64,000 nucleotides of DNA from Streptacidiphilus sp041262165 (GTDB taxonomy: Bacteria; Actinomycetota; Actinomycetes; Streptomycetales; Streptomycetaceae): NCBI RefSeq assembly GCF_041262165.1, contig NZ_JBGCBY010000003.1:186001-250000 (forward strand), given 5' to 3'. The notes below the pieces were generated by a model. It had not been told where the DNA came from and ran no database searches. It saw only the letters and a list, made by a program, of their open reading frames with translations. This document shows, one piece after another, positions 33,105-40,276 of this stretch. Both the position numbers and the translations under genes were made by a program. The first letter of the stretch is position 1. Each line of letters opens with the position of its first letter.

Positions 33105-35663
33105 GTGGACCAGCTGACGGCGCACGATCCCAGGCGGATCGGGCCCTTCGAGGTGCTCGGACGCCTCGGAGCGGGCGGAATGGGCCTGGTCTACCTCGCC
33201 CGGTCCTCGGCGGGGCGCCGGGTCGCGATCAAGACCGTGCGGGCGGAGCTGGCCGAAGATCAGCTGTTCCGGGTGCGCTTCGCCCGCGAGATCGCGGCCG
33301 CACGCACCGTCAGCGGCTTCTACACCGCCGCCGTGGTGGACGCGGACGCCGACGCGCCCGTGCCCTGGCTGGCCACTGCCTACATTCCCGCACCCTCGCT
33401 GGAGGACCTGGTCGCCGAGTGCGGTCCGATGCCCGTCGACGCGGTGCGCTGGCTGGTCGCCGGGACGGCGGAGGCGCTTCAGTCGATCCACGCCGCCGGG
33501 CTGGTCCACCGCGACCTCAAGCCGTCCAACGTCCTGGTCACCGAGGACGGACCGCGGGTCATCGACTTCGGCATCGCGGCCGGGGTCTCCCACACCCGGC
33601 TCACCATGACGAACGTCGCGGTGGGCACCCCCGCGTACATGTCGCCGGAGCAGGCCCGCGACAGCCGGAGCGTCACCGGTGCCAGCGACGTGTTCTCGCT
33701 GGGATCGCTGCTGGTCTTCGCGGCCACCGGACATGCGCCGTACCACGGGTCGAACCCGGTGGAGACGGTCTTCATGCTGCTCCGCGAGGCCCCTGACCTG
33801 TCCGGCCTGGCGCCGGACCTGGCTCCGCTGGTCAAGGCCTGTATGCGTCCCGCGCCGGAGCGGCGGCTGACGCCGGCGCAGATCCAGGCCGAGCTGGCGC
33901 CGCACCTCTTCTCCAACGGCGACGGGGACGACGACTCGCGGGACTGGCTGCCACCGGTCGCACTGGAGCTGATCGACCGTCGGCGCGGGCGGCGCGGCAG
34001 CGCTGCCCCGTCCGCGGTCGCCGGGTACCCGGGCGGGTTGGCGGCGGCCGGTGCGGGCCCCGGGCCAGGGTTGCAGTCCGCCCCGGCCCATCTGCCGGTA
34101 GCGGCGCCCGCTCCGGTACCGGCTCCCGCCGCCGCTGCCCCGGTCAGCCTCGATCCGCGGACCTCGCACCCCGCGCCCGGGGCCTCCCCCTCGGCCCCGT
34201 CCGCTGCTCCGCCCGACGAGCACCCGCCGACCAAGAAGGTCTACCCGGGCGGGAGCCGCCGGCACGCCGGAGCGGCGGACGTCGAGGCCCTCCACCCCGG
34301 GGGCCACCCCGCGGCTCGGCCCGGAGCCGCCGCGGCCAATCTCACCGCCCCCAACCCGGTGGTGCAACTGGTCGGCGGCTCGGTCGCGATCGGTCCAGGC
34401 GTCAGAGCGGGCGAGCACGGCGGCCAGGCACAGGGCGACCCGGTGCCGCCCCCCGGCACCGGCTGGGTGCGCCGGGTCCCGCAGCAGGGCGAGCCGTCGG
34501 CGTCGTCCTCGGCGTCGTCCTCCACGCCGTCAGCACCGGTGTCGTCGGCCGCGCCGCCCACAACCAGCTCGCGCTGGCGACCCTGGCGCTTCCGCATGTC
34601 CAACGACGTCTGGGGCACGCCGCAGGTCAGCGGCGGTGTCCTCTACATCACCAGCTTCGAGGTGCACGCCCTCGACATCGCGACCGGGCGCCGCCGCTTC
34701 AAGTCCCTCGACGTGGCCTGGGCCATGTCCGTGGCCGACGGCCAGGTCCACGCCGCCGACGGCCCCAACCTGTTCACCCTCTCCGCCGACGACGGCGCCG
34801 AGCGCTGGCGCACCCAGCTCGACGGCTGGACCTACTCCCTCGACACCGGCGGCGGCGCTCTGGTGGCGGGGACCCGCGGCGGCGGAGTCCAGGTGCGCTC
34901 CGCGATCGACGGCAGCCCGATGTGGCAGGCCGGGGACGCACAGCAGGAGTACGAGAGCCAGCAGTCGGGCCCCTGCGTGGTCGGTGACTCGGTGTACTAC
35001 TACGGTGGCGGCCGGCTGCGCGCGGCCGACCTGACGACGGGCCACCCGCGCTGGTCGTACCCGGTCGGCGAGGACGTCCCGTCCCGACCCGTGCTGCGTC
35101 ACGGTGTGCTGTACGTCACCTCGGGTGCCCGGGTGCTGGCCCTCGACGAGGCGAGCGGCGCCGAGCGCTGGCGCTTCGACGCCCCGGTGGTGCTGTTCAC
35201 CCCGCCGACGCCGGACGAGCAGGGCGGCGTGTTCGTCGCCGACTACCTCGGCGCGGTCTTCGCCCTGGACGCAGCCACCGGCGCTCTGCGCTGGCGGGCC
35301 CGCACGGGTGGCCGCCAGGGCGTGGACCCGGTGGTCCTGGCCGACGGTGCGGTGCTGGTCGGCAGCGCCGACACGGTGTACGCCTTCGACGCCCGCCAGG
35401 GCGGCGAGCTCTGGCGCTACAGCGCGCGCGGCGAGCTGACCGGGGCCCCGGCCGCCGCCGGCGGGCTGGTCCACCTGGGCAGCAGGGACCACTCCCTGCA
35501 CACCCTGGAGCTGGCCTCAGGCCGCCTGCGCTGGAAGCTCGACACCGGTGGCGAGATCACCGGATCCCCGGTCGCCGCCGACGGCAGGGTCTTCGCCTGC
35601 AGTAAGGACCGCTGCGTCTACGCCCTCGACGCCGCCCGGGGCACGGCGACCGCCCGCGACTGA
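33105..35663 (+). CDS. afsK: AfsK-type serine/threonine protein kinase with PQQ beta-propeller
   Basis: The protein has 852 residues. The kinase domain (about 11-275) has the P-loop RLGAGGMGLVYLA, Lys in VAIKTV, catalytic HRDLKPSNVL, IDFGIA and the activation segment GTPAYMSPEQA. A Pro/Ala-rich linker (about 300-490) follows. The C-terminal half is a PQQ-type propeller with repeated W-x-F/Y and G-x-x-Y-A-L-D-x-x-x-G units, starting RPWRFRMSNDVWGTP and ending CSKDRCVYALDA. This order and these segments match Streptomyces AfsK, the membrane-associated kinase that phosphorylates AfsR and the polarity protein DivIVA. GTG 33105 (VDQLTAHDPRRIGPF) is preferred over GTG 33093 from the family N-terminus. 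afsR/afsS are not in the window. Confidence 0.88.
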   Translation: MDQLTAHDPRRIGPFEVLGRLGAGGMGLVYLARSSAGRRVAIKTVRAELAEDQLFRVRFAREIAAARTVSGFYTAAVVDADADAPVPWLATAYIPAPSLEDLVAECGPMPVDAVRWLVAGTAEALQSIHAAGLVHRDLKPSNVLVTEDGPRVIDFGIAAGVSHTRLTMTNVAVGTPAYMSPEQARDSRSVTGASDVFSLGSLLVFAATGHAPYHGSNPVETVFMLLREAPDLSGLAPDLAPLVKACMRPAPERRLTPAQIQAELAPHLFSNGDGDDDSRDWLPPVALELIDRRRGRRGSAAPSAVAGYPGGLAAAGAGPGPGLQSAPAHLPVAAPAPVPAPAAAAPVSLDPRTSHPAPGASPSAPSAAPPDEHPPTKKVYPGGSRRHAGAADVEALHPGGHPAARPGAAAANLTAPNPVVQLVGGSVAIGPGVRAGEHGGQAQGDPVPPPGTGWVRRVPQQGEPSASSSASSSTPSAPVSSAAPPTTSSRWRPWRFRMSNDVWGTPQVSGGVLYITSFEVHALDIATGRRRFKSLDVAWAMSVADGQVHAADGPNLFTLSADDGAERWRTQLDGWTYSLDTGGGALVAGTRGGGVQVRSAIDGSPMWQAGDAQQEYESQQSGPCVVGDSVYYYGGGRLRAADLTTGHPRWSYPVGEDVPSRPVLRHGVLYVTSGARVLALDEASGAERWRFDAPVVLFTPPTPDEQGGVFVADYLGAVFALDAATGALRWRARTGGRQGVDPVVLADGAVLVGSADTVYAFDARQGGELWRYSARGELTGAPAAAGGLVHLGSRDHSLHTLELASGRLRWKLDTGGEITGSPVAADGRVFACSKDRCVYALDAARGTATARD

Positions 35664-35668
35664 ACTCG

Positions 35669-35726
35669 GCCGGACCGCCCCTGCCGGACCGCCCCTGCCC
35701 GTCCGGGGCCTGCCGGTCCGGGGCCT
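35669..35726. repeat. Short tandem repeats downstream of afsK
   Basis: GCCGGACCGCCCCT occurs twice (35669-35696), and a 15-bp GTCCGGGGCCT-containing unit occurs twice (35697-35726). The two families are partly complementary, so the transcript can fold into a GC-rich hairpin between convergent afsK and galE. Confidence 0.8.
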
Positions 35727-35738
35727 GCCGGGCTTGGC

Positions 35739-36707
35739 CTACGGGTGCCGCAGCTGCCAGCCGGCCCAGGCGGAGGTGATCATGTCCTCCAGGTCGTGCT
35801 CGGCGGTCCAGCCCAGCTCCTTGGCGATGAGCTCCGCCGACGCGACGACGCGGGCCGGGTCGCCCGGCCGTCGGGCGACGATCTCGCCACTCGCGTCGAG
35901 TCCGGTGACCCGGCCGATGACGTCGAGCATCTCGCGGACGGACACACCCTCACCGCGGCCGATGTTGAGAACGAGTTCGGTGCCGTCCGGGTCGGCCTCC
36001 AGCCGGCGGACGGCGGCGACATGGGCGGTGGCGATGTCGGCGACGTGGATGTAGTCGCGGACGCAGGTGCCGTCCGGGGTGGGGTAGTCCGCTCCGAAGA
36101 CCAGCGGCGGCTTCCCGGCGCTGAGCCGCTCGAAGACCATCGGGACCAGGTTGAAGATGCCGGGGTCGCCCAGTTCGGGGGTGGCCGCACCGGCCACGTT
36201 GAAGTAGCGCAGGGACACCGTCCCCATGCCGTGTGCGCGCCCGGCGGCGCGTACCAGCCACTCGCCGACGAGCTTGGTCTCGCCGTACGGGCTCATCGGC
36301 GCGCAGGGTGTGCTCTCGGTGACCGTGTCCACGTCCGGCATCCCGTACACGGCGGCGGAGGACGAGAGCAGGAAACGCCGCAGGCCCGCGTCAGCCGCCG
36401 CGGCCAGGACCACCCGCAGGCCCTCGACGTTCTCGTGGTAGTAGCGCAGCGGCTGCTCGACCGACTCGCCGACCTGCTTCTTGGCGGCGATGTGCAGCAC
36501 GCCGGTGATCCCGTGGTCGGTCAGAACACGGTCGAGCAGGGGGCGGTCGAGCGTCGAGCCGACGACGAGCGGGACCTCGGCCGGAAGCCGCTCCCGATCG
36601 CCGGTGCTGAGGTCGTCCAGGACGACGACGGCGCGGCCGTCCTCGACCATGGCGCGCACGACATGCGCCCCGATGAAGCCTGCTCCGCCTGTGATCAGCC
36701 ACGTCAT
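35739..36707 (-). CDS. galE: UDP-glucose 4-epimerase
   Basis: The 322-residue extended SDR epimerase has the NAD motif TGGAGFIG (residues 6-13), VLDDLSTG after beta2, and SSSAAVYG with catalytic Ser near 117. The catalytic YxxxK is in SPYGETK (about 140-146), and the epimerase signature is LRYFNVAGAA. VRDYIHVADIATAH is the substrate-binding block. Start ATG 36707 (MTWLITGG) is certain from the Rossmann motif; a longer upstream extension is not supported. It interconverts UDP-glucose and UDP-galactose for glycan synthesis or galactose use. It is convergent with afsK, and galU is 19 kb away. Confidence 0.93.
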   Translation of the reverse strand: MTWLITGGAGFIGAHVVRAMVEDGRAVVVLDDLSTGDRERLPAEVPLVVGSTLDRPLLDRVLTDHGITGVLHIAAKKQVGESVEQPLRYYHENVEGLRVVLAAAADAGLRRFLLSSSAAVYGMPDVDTVTESTPCAPMSPYGETKLVGEWLVRAAGRAHGMGTVSLRYFNVAGAATPELGDPGIFNLVPMVFERLSAGKPPLVFGADYPTPDGTCVRDYIHVADIATAHVAAVRRLEADPDGTELVLNIGRGEGVSVREMLDVIGRVTGLDASGEIVARRPGDPARVVASAELIAKELGWTAEHDLEDMITSAWAGWQLRHP

Positions 36708-36733
36708 GCGGAGCATCGTACCGGGCGGAACCA

Positions 36734-36747
36734 AGACCGGTCGGTCT
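36734..36747. promoter_or_regulatory. Short inverted repeat AGACC-GGTC-GGTCT upstream of galE
   Basis: With flanks it reads AAGACCGGTCGGTCTGAG. It is 26 bp upstream of the galE start and 16 bp downstream of the DUF35 stop. It is the counterpart of the motif at 19034-19047, differing only in the central bases. Confidence 0.4.
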
Positions 36748-36763
36748 GAGGGCACGGCCGGCG

Positions 36764-37273
36764 TCACCCGGTGAGCAGGGCCCAGCGGGGCACGGCGACG
36801 CCGGGTGCGACGGTCTGGAACACAGCCTGCACCGGTGCGCCGATCCGCAGCCGGGAGGTCGGCACCGCGTTCCACGGGGCGTCCGGGCGGCGCACGGACG
36901 GGATGAGCGTCCCGACGAGGCGGATGCCGGGGTCGTCGTCCAGTTCGACCACGGCGACGGGGTACGGGGCGAACTCGGCGTAGGCGGGGAGCAGCGGTGG
37001 GTGCGCGATGACGAAGGACCAGATCCGTGCGCGCCCGGAGGTCGGCTGCCAGTCGTCCGCGAAGCTGTGGCAGCGCGGGCAGCAGGGCCGGGGCGGGAAG
37101 CGCCGCAGCCCGCAGTCGGCGCAGGCCTGGACGCGCAGTTCGCCGCGCAGCGCGTACTGCCAGAAGGGCTCGCCGTCGGCGTCCGGCCAGGGCAGCAGCA
37201 GGCCGTCCGCGAGGCCCCCGGCGGAGTTGACCGCCTCGGTGACGGTGACGCTTCCGGCGACGGATGGCGGCAT
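36764..37273 (-). CDS. Zn-ribbon/OB-fold protein (DUF35 family), partner of the adjacent thiolase-like protein
   Basis: The 169-residue protein has a zinc ribbon CADCGLRRFPPRPCCPRC (about 51-68) followed by an OB-fold (RIWSFVIAHPPLLPAYAEFAPYPVAVVEL). A 40-residue N-terminal extension with EPFWQYALRGELRVQ leads into the ribbon, as in DUF35 partners of lipid-transfer proteins. ATG 37273 has AAGGAGT upstream and begins 12 bp after the stop of the thiolase-like gene, so the two form an operon under operator 38449-38467. It probably binds the acyl-CoA and shapes the active site of its partner. Confidence 0.88.
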   Translation of the reverse strand: MPPSVAGSVTVTEAVNSAGGLADGLLLPWPDADGEPFWQYALRGELRVQACADCGLRRFPPRPCCPRCHSFADDWQPTSGRARIWSFVIAHPPLLPAYAEFAPYPVAVVELDDDPGIRLVGTLIPSVRRPDAPWNAVPTSRLRIGAPVQAVFQTVAPGVAVPRWALLTG

Positions 37274-37284
37274 CTGTGACTCCT

Positions 37285-38427
37285 TCAGGTGCGCAGCAGC
37301 AGGGCTGAGGTGGGGACGCCCTCCCCGGCGGTGACCAGACAGGTCGCGGCGTCGGGAACCTGTGCGGTGGAGGTGCCGCGGAGTTGCCGAACGCCCTCGT
37401 TGATCAGGTTGAACCCGTGCACGTACCCCTCGGAGAGGCCGCCGCCCGCGGTGTTGATCGGCAGCCGGCCGCCGAGTTCCAGCGCCCCGCCCTCGGTGAA
37501 GGCCGCGCCCTCGCCGCGCCCGCAGAATCCGTAGCCCTCCAGCGAGAGCGGGATCAACGGGGTGAAGGCGTCGTAGATCTGCGCGACGTCGACCTCGTGC
37601 GGGCTCAGGTCGGCGGTCTTCCACAGCTGCCGGGCGGCGGTCCAGGCGGGGCCGGTCAGCGGGTCGTCGTTCCAGTAGTTGACCATGCCGTGGTGCTGCG
37701 CGGGCAGACCCTGCGCGGCGGAGTGGACGTACACCGGGGTACGGCGGCAGTCGCGTGCGCGCTCGGCGCCGACGACCACGCAGGCCAGCGCGCCGTCCGT
37801 CTCCAGGCAGTTGTCGTAGAGACACAGCGGCTCGGAGATCCAGCGCGAGTCCATGTACATCTCCCGGGTCAGCGGCCGGTCGTACATGACCGCTTCCGGG
37901 TTCTGGTTGGCGCGGTTGCGGCAGGCCAGGGCGACGTTGAAGAGGTGGTCCCGGGTCGCGCCGTACTCGTGCATGTAGCGGCGGGCGAGCATGGCGATCT
38001 CGTCGGCCGGGCGGAGCAGCCCGAACGGGCGGGTCCACTGCGCGGGAGTGGGCAGTTGCACGCTGGTGTTGGTCCAGGGCCGGATGCCCGAGCCGCGCTT
38101 CCGTGCCCGCCAGGCGACGCCGACGGCGGCCTGCCCGGTGGCGATGGCCATGGCGAGGTGGGCGACGGTGGCACAGGAACCGCCGCCGCCGAAACCGGTC
38201 CGGCTGAAGAAGGTGATGTCGCCGGCGCCGATGGACTTGGCGAGCTCGACCTCGTCGGTCTCCTCCATGGTGTATGAGGCGAGGGCGTCGACCTCGGCGG
38301 GGTCGATTCCGGCGTCGTCGAGGGCGGCCAGCACGGCTCGGCAGGCGAGGGTCTTCTCGGACTCGTCGAGGCGCTTGGCGAAGCGGGTCTGTCCGATGCC
38401 GACGATCGCCGTACGGTCCTTGAGCAT
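37285..38427 (-). CDS. Thiolase-like lipid-transfer protein, Cys retained
   Basis: The 380-residue SCP-x thiolase-like protein reads GFGGGGSCATVAHLAMAIATG (Cys near 91) at the nucleophile position. Further blocks are DVAQIYDAFTPLIPLSLEGYGFCGRGEGAAF (near 268-298) and INTAGGGLSEGYVHGFNLI (near 315-333), where the usual GHP is replaced by YVHG. It therefore differs from the paralogue at 27345, which lacks the Cys. It could be a true thiolase or another aldolase of the Ltp type. It starts 21 bp from operator 8a and is co-transcribed with the DUF35 gene, the classic pairing for side-chain removal. Confidence 0.82.
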   Translation of the reverse strand: MLKDRTAIVGIGQTRFAKRLDESEKTLACRAVLAALDDAGIDPAEVDALASYTMEETDEVELAKSIGAGDITFFSRTGFGGGGSCATVAHLAMAIATGQAAVGVAWRARKRGSGIRPWTNTSVQLPTPAQWTRPFGLLRPADEIAMLARRYMHEYGATRDHLFNVALACRNRANQNPEAVMYDRPLTREMYMDSRWISEPLCLYDNCLETDGALACVVVGAERARDCRRTPVYVHSAAQGLPAQHHGMVNYWNDDPLTGPAWTAARQLWKTADLSPHEVDVAQIYDAFTPLIPLSLEGYGFCGRGEGAAFTEGGALELGGRLPINTAGGGLSEGYVHGFNLINEGVRQLRGTSTAQVPDAATCLVTAGEGVPTSALLLRT

Positions 38428-38448
38428 GGATTCCCCCGAGCGCCGCGA

Positions 38449-38467
38449 ATCTGACGTCCCGTCAGAA
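38449..38467. promoter_or_regulatory. Island operator 8a: ATCTGAC-GTCCC-GTCAGAA
   Basis: One mismatch; 21 bp upstream of the thiolase-like gene start at 38427 (minus strand). Confidence 0.8.
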
Positions 38468-38508
38468 TAGGTGGCAGGAGTCTTGGCCGGAAGTCCGCAG
38501 CCGTTCTA

Positions 38509-38527
38509 ATCTGACGAGACGTCATGC
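38509..38527. promoter_or_regulatory. Island operator 8b: ATCTGAC-GAGAC-GTCATGC
   Basis: The left arm is perfect and the right arm keeps GTCA only. It is 30 bp upstream of the FadD3-like start at 38558 (plus strand). Confidence 0.65.
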
Positions 38528-38557
38528 GGGCGTGATGGCCTACGAGCGGAGGGTGCC

Positions 38558-40183
38558 GTGCGAGGGGACCTGGAGTGGGGCACGATCCCGCGGCTGGTGC
38601 GGGCGGCGGCCGCCCGCCACGGCGAGAGCGAGGCCGTGGTCGGGCCGCGCACCCGGCTGAGCTACCGCGAGCTGGGCGTACGGGTCGAACGCGCCGCCGC
38701 CGCCGTCATGGCGGCCGGCGTCAGGCCCGGCGACCGGGTCGCGATCTGGGCTCCCAACACCCCGGACTACGTCGTCGCCGCGCTCGGGGCGGTCACCGCA
38801 GGGGGCGTACTCGTCCCCCTGGGCACCCGGCTCAAGGGCGCCGAGGCCGTCGAGCTGCTCGGCCGCACCCGAGCCGAACTGCTCTTCGTCACCGACGCCT
38901 TCCTCGGGGTCAGCTATGTCAGCGCGCTGCGGGCGGCAGCGGGGGGCACCGGGCGCCGGACACCGCTGCGCGACCTTCCCGAGCTGCGCACCGCCGTCGT
39001 CCTCGGCGAGCGGAGCGAAGCCGGAGCGGGATTCCAGCACTGGCGCGGCTTCCTCGCCGCCGCCGGGGACGTCCCGGAGCGGGCGGTCCGCGAGCGCGCC
39101 GACGCCGTCAAACCCGACGACCCCGCCGACATCATGTTCACCTCCGGGACCACCGGTCGTGCCAAGGGCGCCGTCACCACCCACGCCCAGTCCCTGCGTG
39201 CCTTCTCCACCTGGGCCGACATCGCCGGACTCACCGAGGGCGACCGCTACCTGGTGGTCAACCCCTTCACCCACACCTTCGGCTACAAGGCCGGAGTCCT
39301 CGCCGCACTGATGCGCGGGGCGACGATCCTGCCGCAGCCCGTCTTCGACGCCGAGGCCGTGCTCGCCAAGGTCTCCGCCGAGAAGGTCACCGTGCTGCCC
39401 GGCGCGCCCACCGTCTACCAGTCGCTGCTGGACCACCCGGCCCGCGCCGGGTACGACCTGCGCTCGCTGCGGCTCGCCGTGACGGGCGCGGCCGTGGTCC
39501 CGCTGGAACTGGTCACCCGCATCCGCGAGGAGCTGGGTTTCCGCTCCGTCCTCACCGCGTACGGCCTCACCGAGTCCTGCGGACTGGTCACCATGTGCCG
39601 CCGCGGCGACGACCCCGGACTGATCGCCGCCACCTCCGGCCGCGCCGTCTCCGGCGTGACCGTCCGCATCGCCGAGGCCGGCCAGGAGGGCGCCGACGGC
39701 AAGGAGCTGCCCGTCGGCACCCCCGGTGAGGTGCAGGTACGCGGCTACACGGTGATGCGCGAGTACTTCGAGGACCCGGACGAGACCGAGGCCGCGTTCA
39801 CCAGCGACGGCTGGCTGCGCACCGGCGACATCGGCATGCTCGATGACGAGGGCAACCTGCGGATCACCGACCGGCTCAAGGACATGTTCACCGTCGGCGG
39901 CTTCAACGCCTACCCCGCCGAGATCGAGCGGGTGCTCGCCCGGCACCCCCTGGTCGCGGACGTGGCGGTGGTCGGCGTCCCGGACCCGCGCCTCGGCGAG
40001 GTCGGCAAGGCGTTCGTCGTACCGAGCCGCCCTCCCGAGGCGGACGCGGGCGGAGAGCTGATCGCCTGGTCCCGGCGCGAGATGGCCAACTACAAGGTGC
40101 CGCGCGAGGTCGCTTTCGTCACCGAGCTGCCCCGCAACGCCTCGGGAAAAGTACTGAAGGGACAGCTGCGCCCGCCGAGCTGA
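38558..40183 (+). CDS. Acyl-CoA synthetase (FadD3-like, AMP-forming)
   Basis: The 541-residue adenylate-forming ligase has an intact P-loop MFTSGTTGRAKGAVTTH (about 192-208), YGLTESCG (about 335), RTGDIGMLDDEGNLRITDRLKDMF (about 421-444) and the catalytic Lys in LPRNASGKVLKGQL near the C-terminus. VAIWAPNTPDYVVAALGAVTAG and LVPLGTRLKGAEA near the N-terminus resemble mycobacterial FadD3, which activates the propanoate side chain of the HIP steroid fragment. That substrate is only a suggestion. GTG 38558 follows GCGGAGGG. It marks the right end of the operator-linked island. Confidence 0.88.
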   Translation: MRGDLEWGTIPRLVRAAAARHGESEAVVGPRTRLSYRELGVRVERAAAAVMAAGVRPGDRVAIWAPNTPDYVVAALGAVTAGGVLVPLGTRLKGAEAVELLGRTRAELLFVTDAFLGVSYVSALRAAAGGTGRRTPLRDLPELRTAVVLGERSEAGAGFQHWRGFLAAAGDVPERAVRERADAVKPDDPADIMFTSGTTGRAKGAVTTHAQSLRAFSTWADIAGLTEGDRYLVVNPFTHTFGYKAGVLAALMRGATILPQPVFDAEAVLAKVSAEKVTVLPGAPTVYQSLLDHPARAGYDLRSLRLAVTGAAVVPLELVTRIREELGFRSVLTAYGLTESCGLVTMCRRGDDPGLIAATSGRAVSGVTVRIAEAGQEGADGKELPVGTPGEVQVRGYTVMREYFEDPDETEAAFTSDGWLRTGDIGMLDDEGNLRITDRLKDMFTVGGFNAYPAEIERVLARHPLVADVAVVGVPDPRLGEVGKAFVVPSRPPEADAGGELIAWSRREMANYKVPREVAFVTELPRNASGKVLKGQLRPPS

Positions 40184-40276
40184 CGGCTGCGGCCCGGGCA
40201 CCGTTCGGCCGGACTCTCACCTCCGCCCTATGTCGGGCACAGCTTCCGCACAGCGCGGTGGCCAACGGTGTCTGTC

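Noticed and set aside
36708..36875. Extended N-terminus of GalE
   Set aside because: The Rossmann motif begins immediately after ATG 36707. The upstream in-frame codons overlap the neighbouring DUF35 gene region and lack family similarity.
4556..38527. Interpretation of the island motif as a KstR or KstR2 operator
   Set aside because: The arms ATCTGAC/GTCAGAT and the 5-nt spacer do not match either known consensus, although the gene content resembles steroid regulons.
2747..40183. Complete steroid-ring degradation cluster
   Set aside because: No KstD, KshA, HsaA, HsaC or HsaD homologue was found; only HsaB-, Hsd4A-, FadE-, FadD3- and Ltp-like genes are present, so the substrate is left open.
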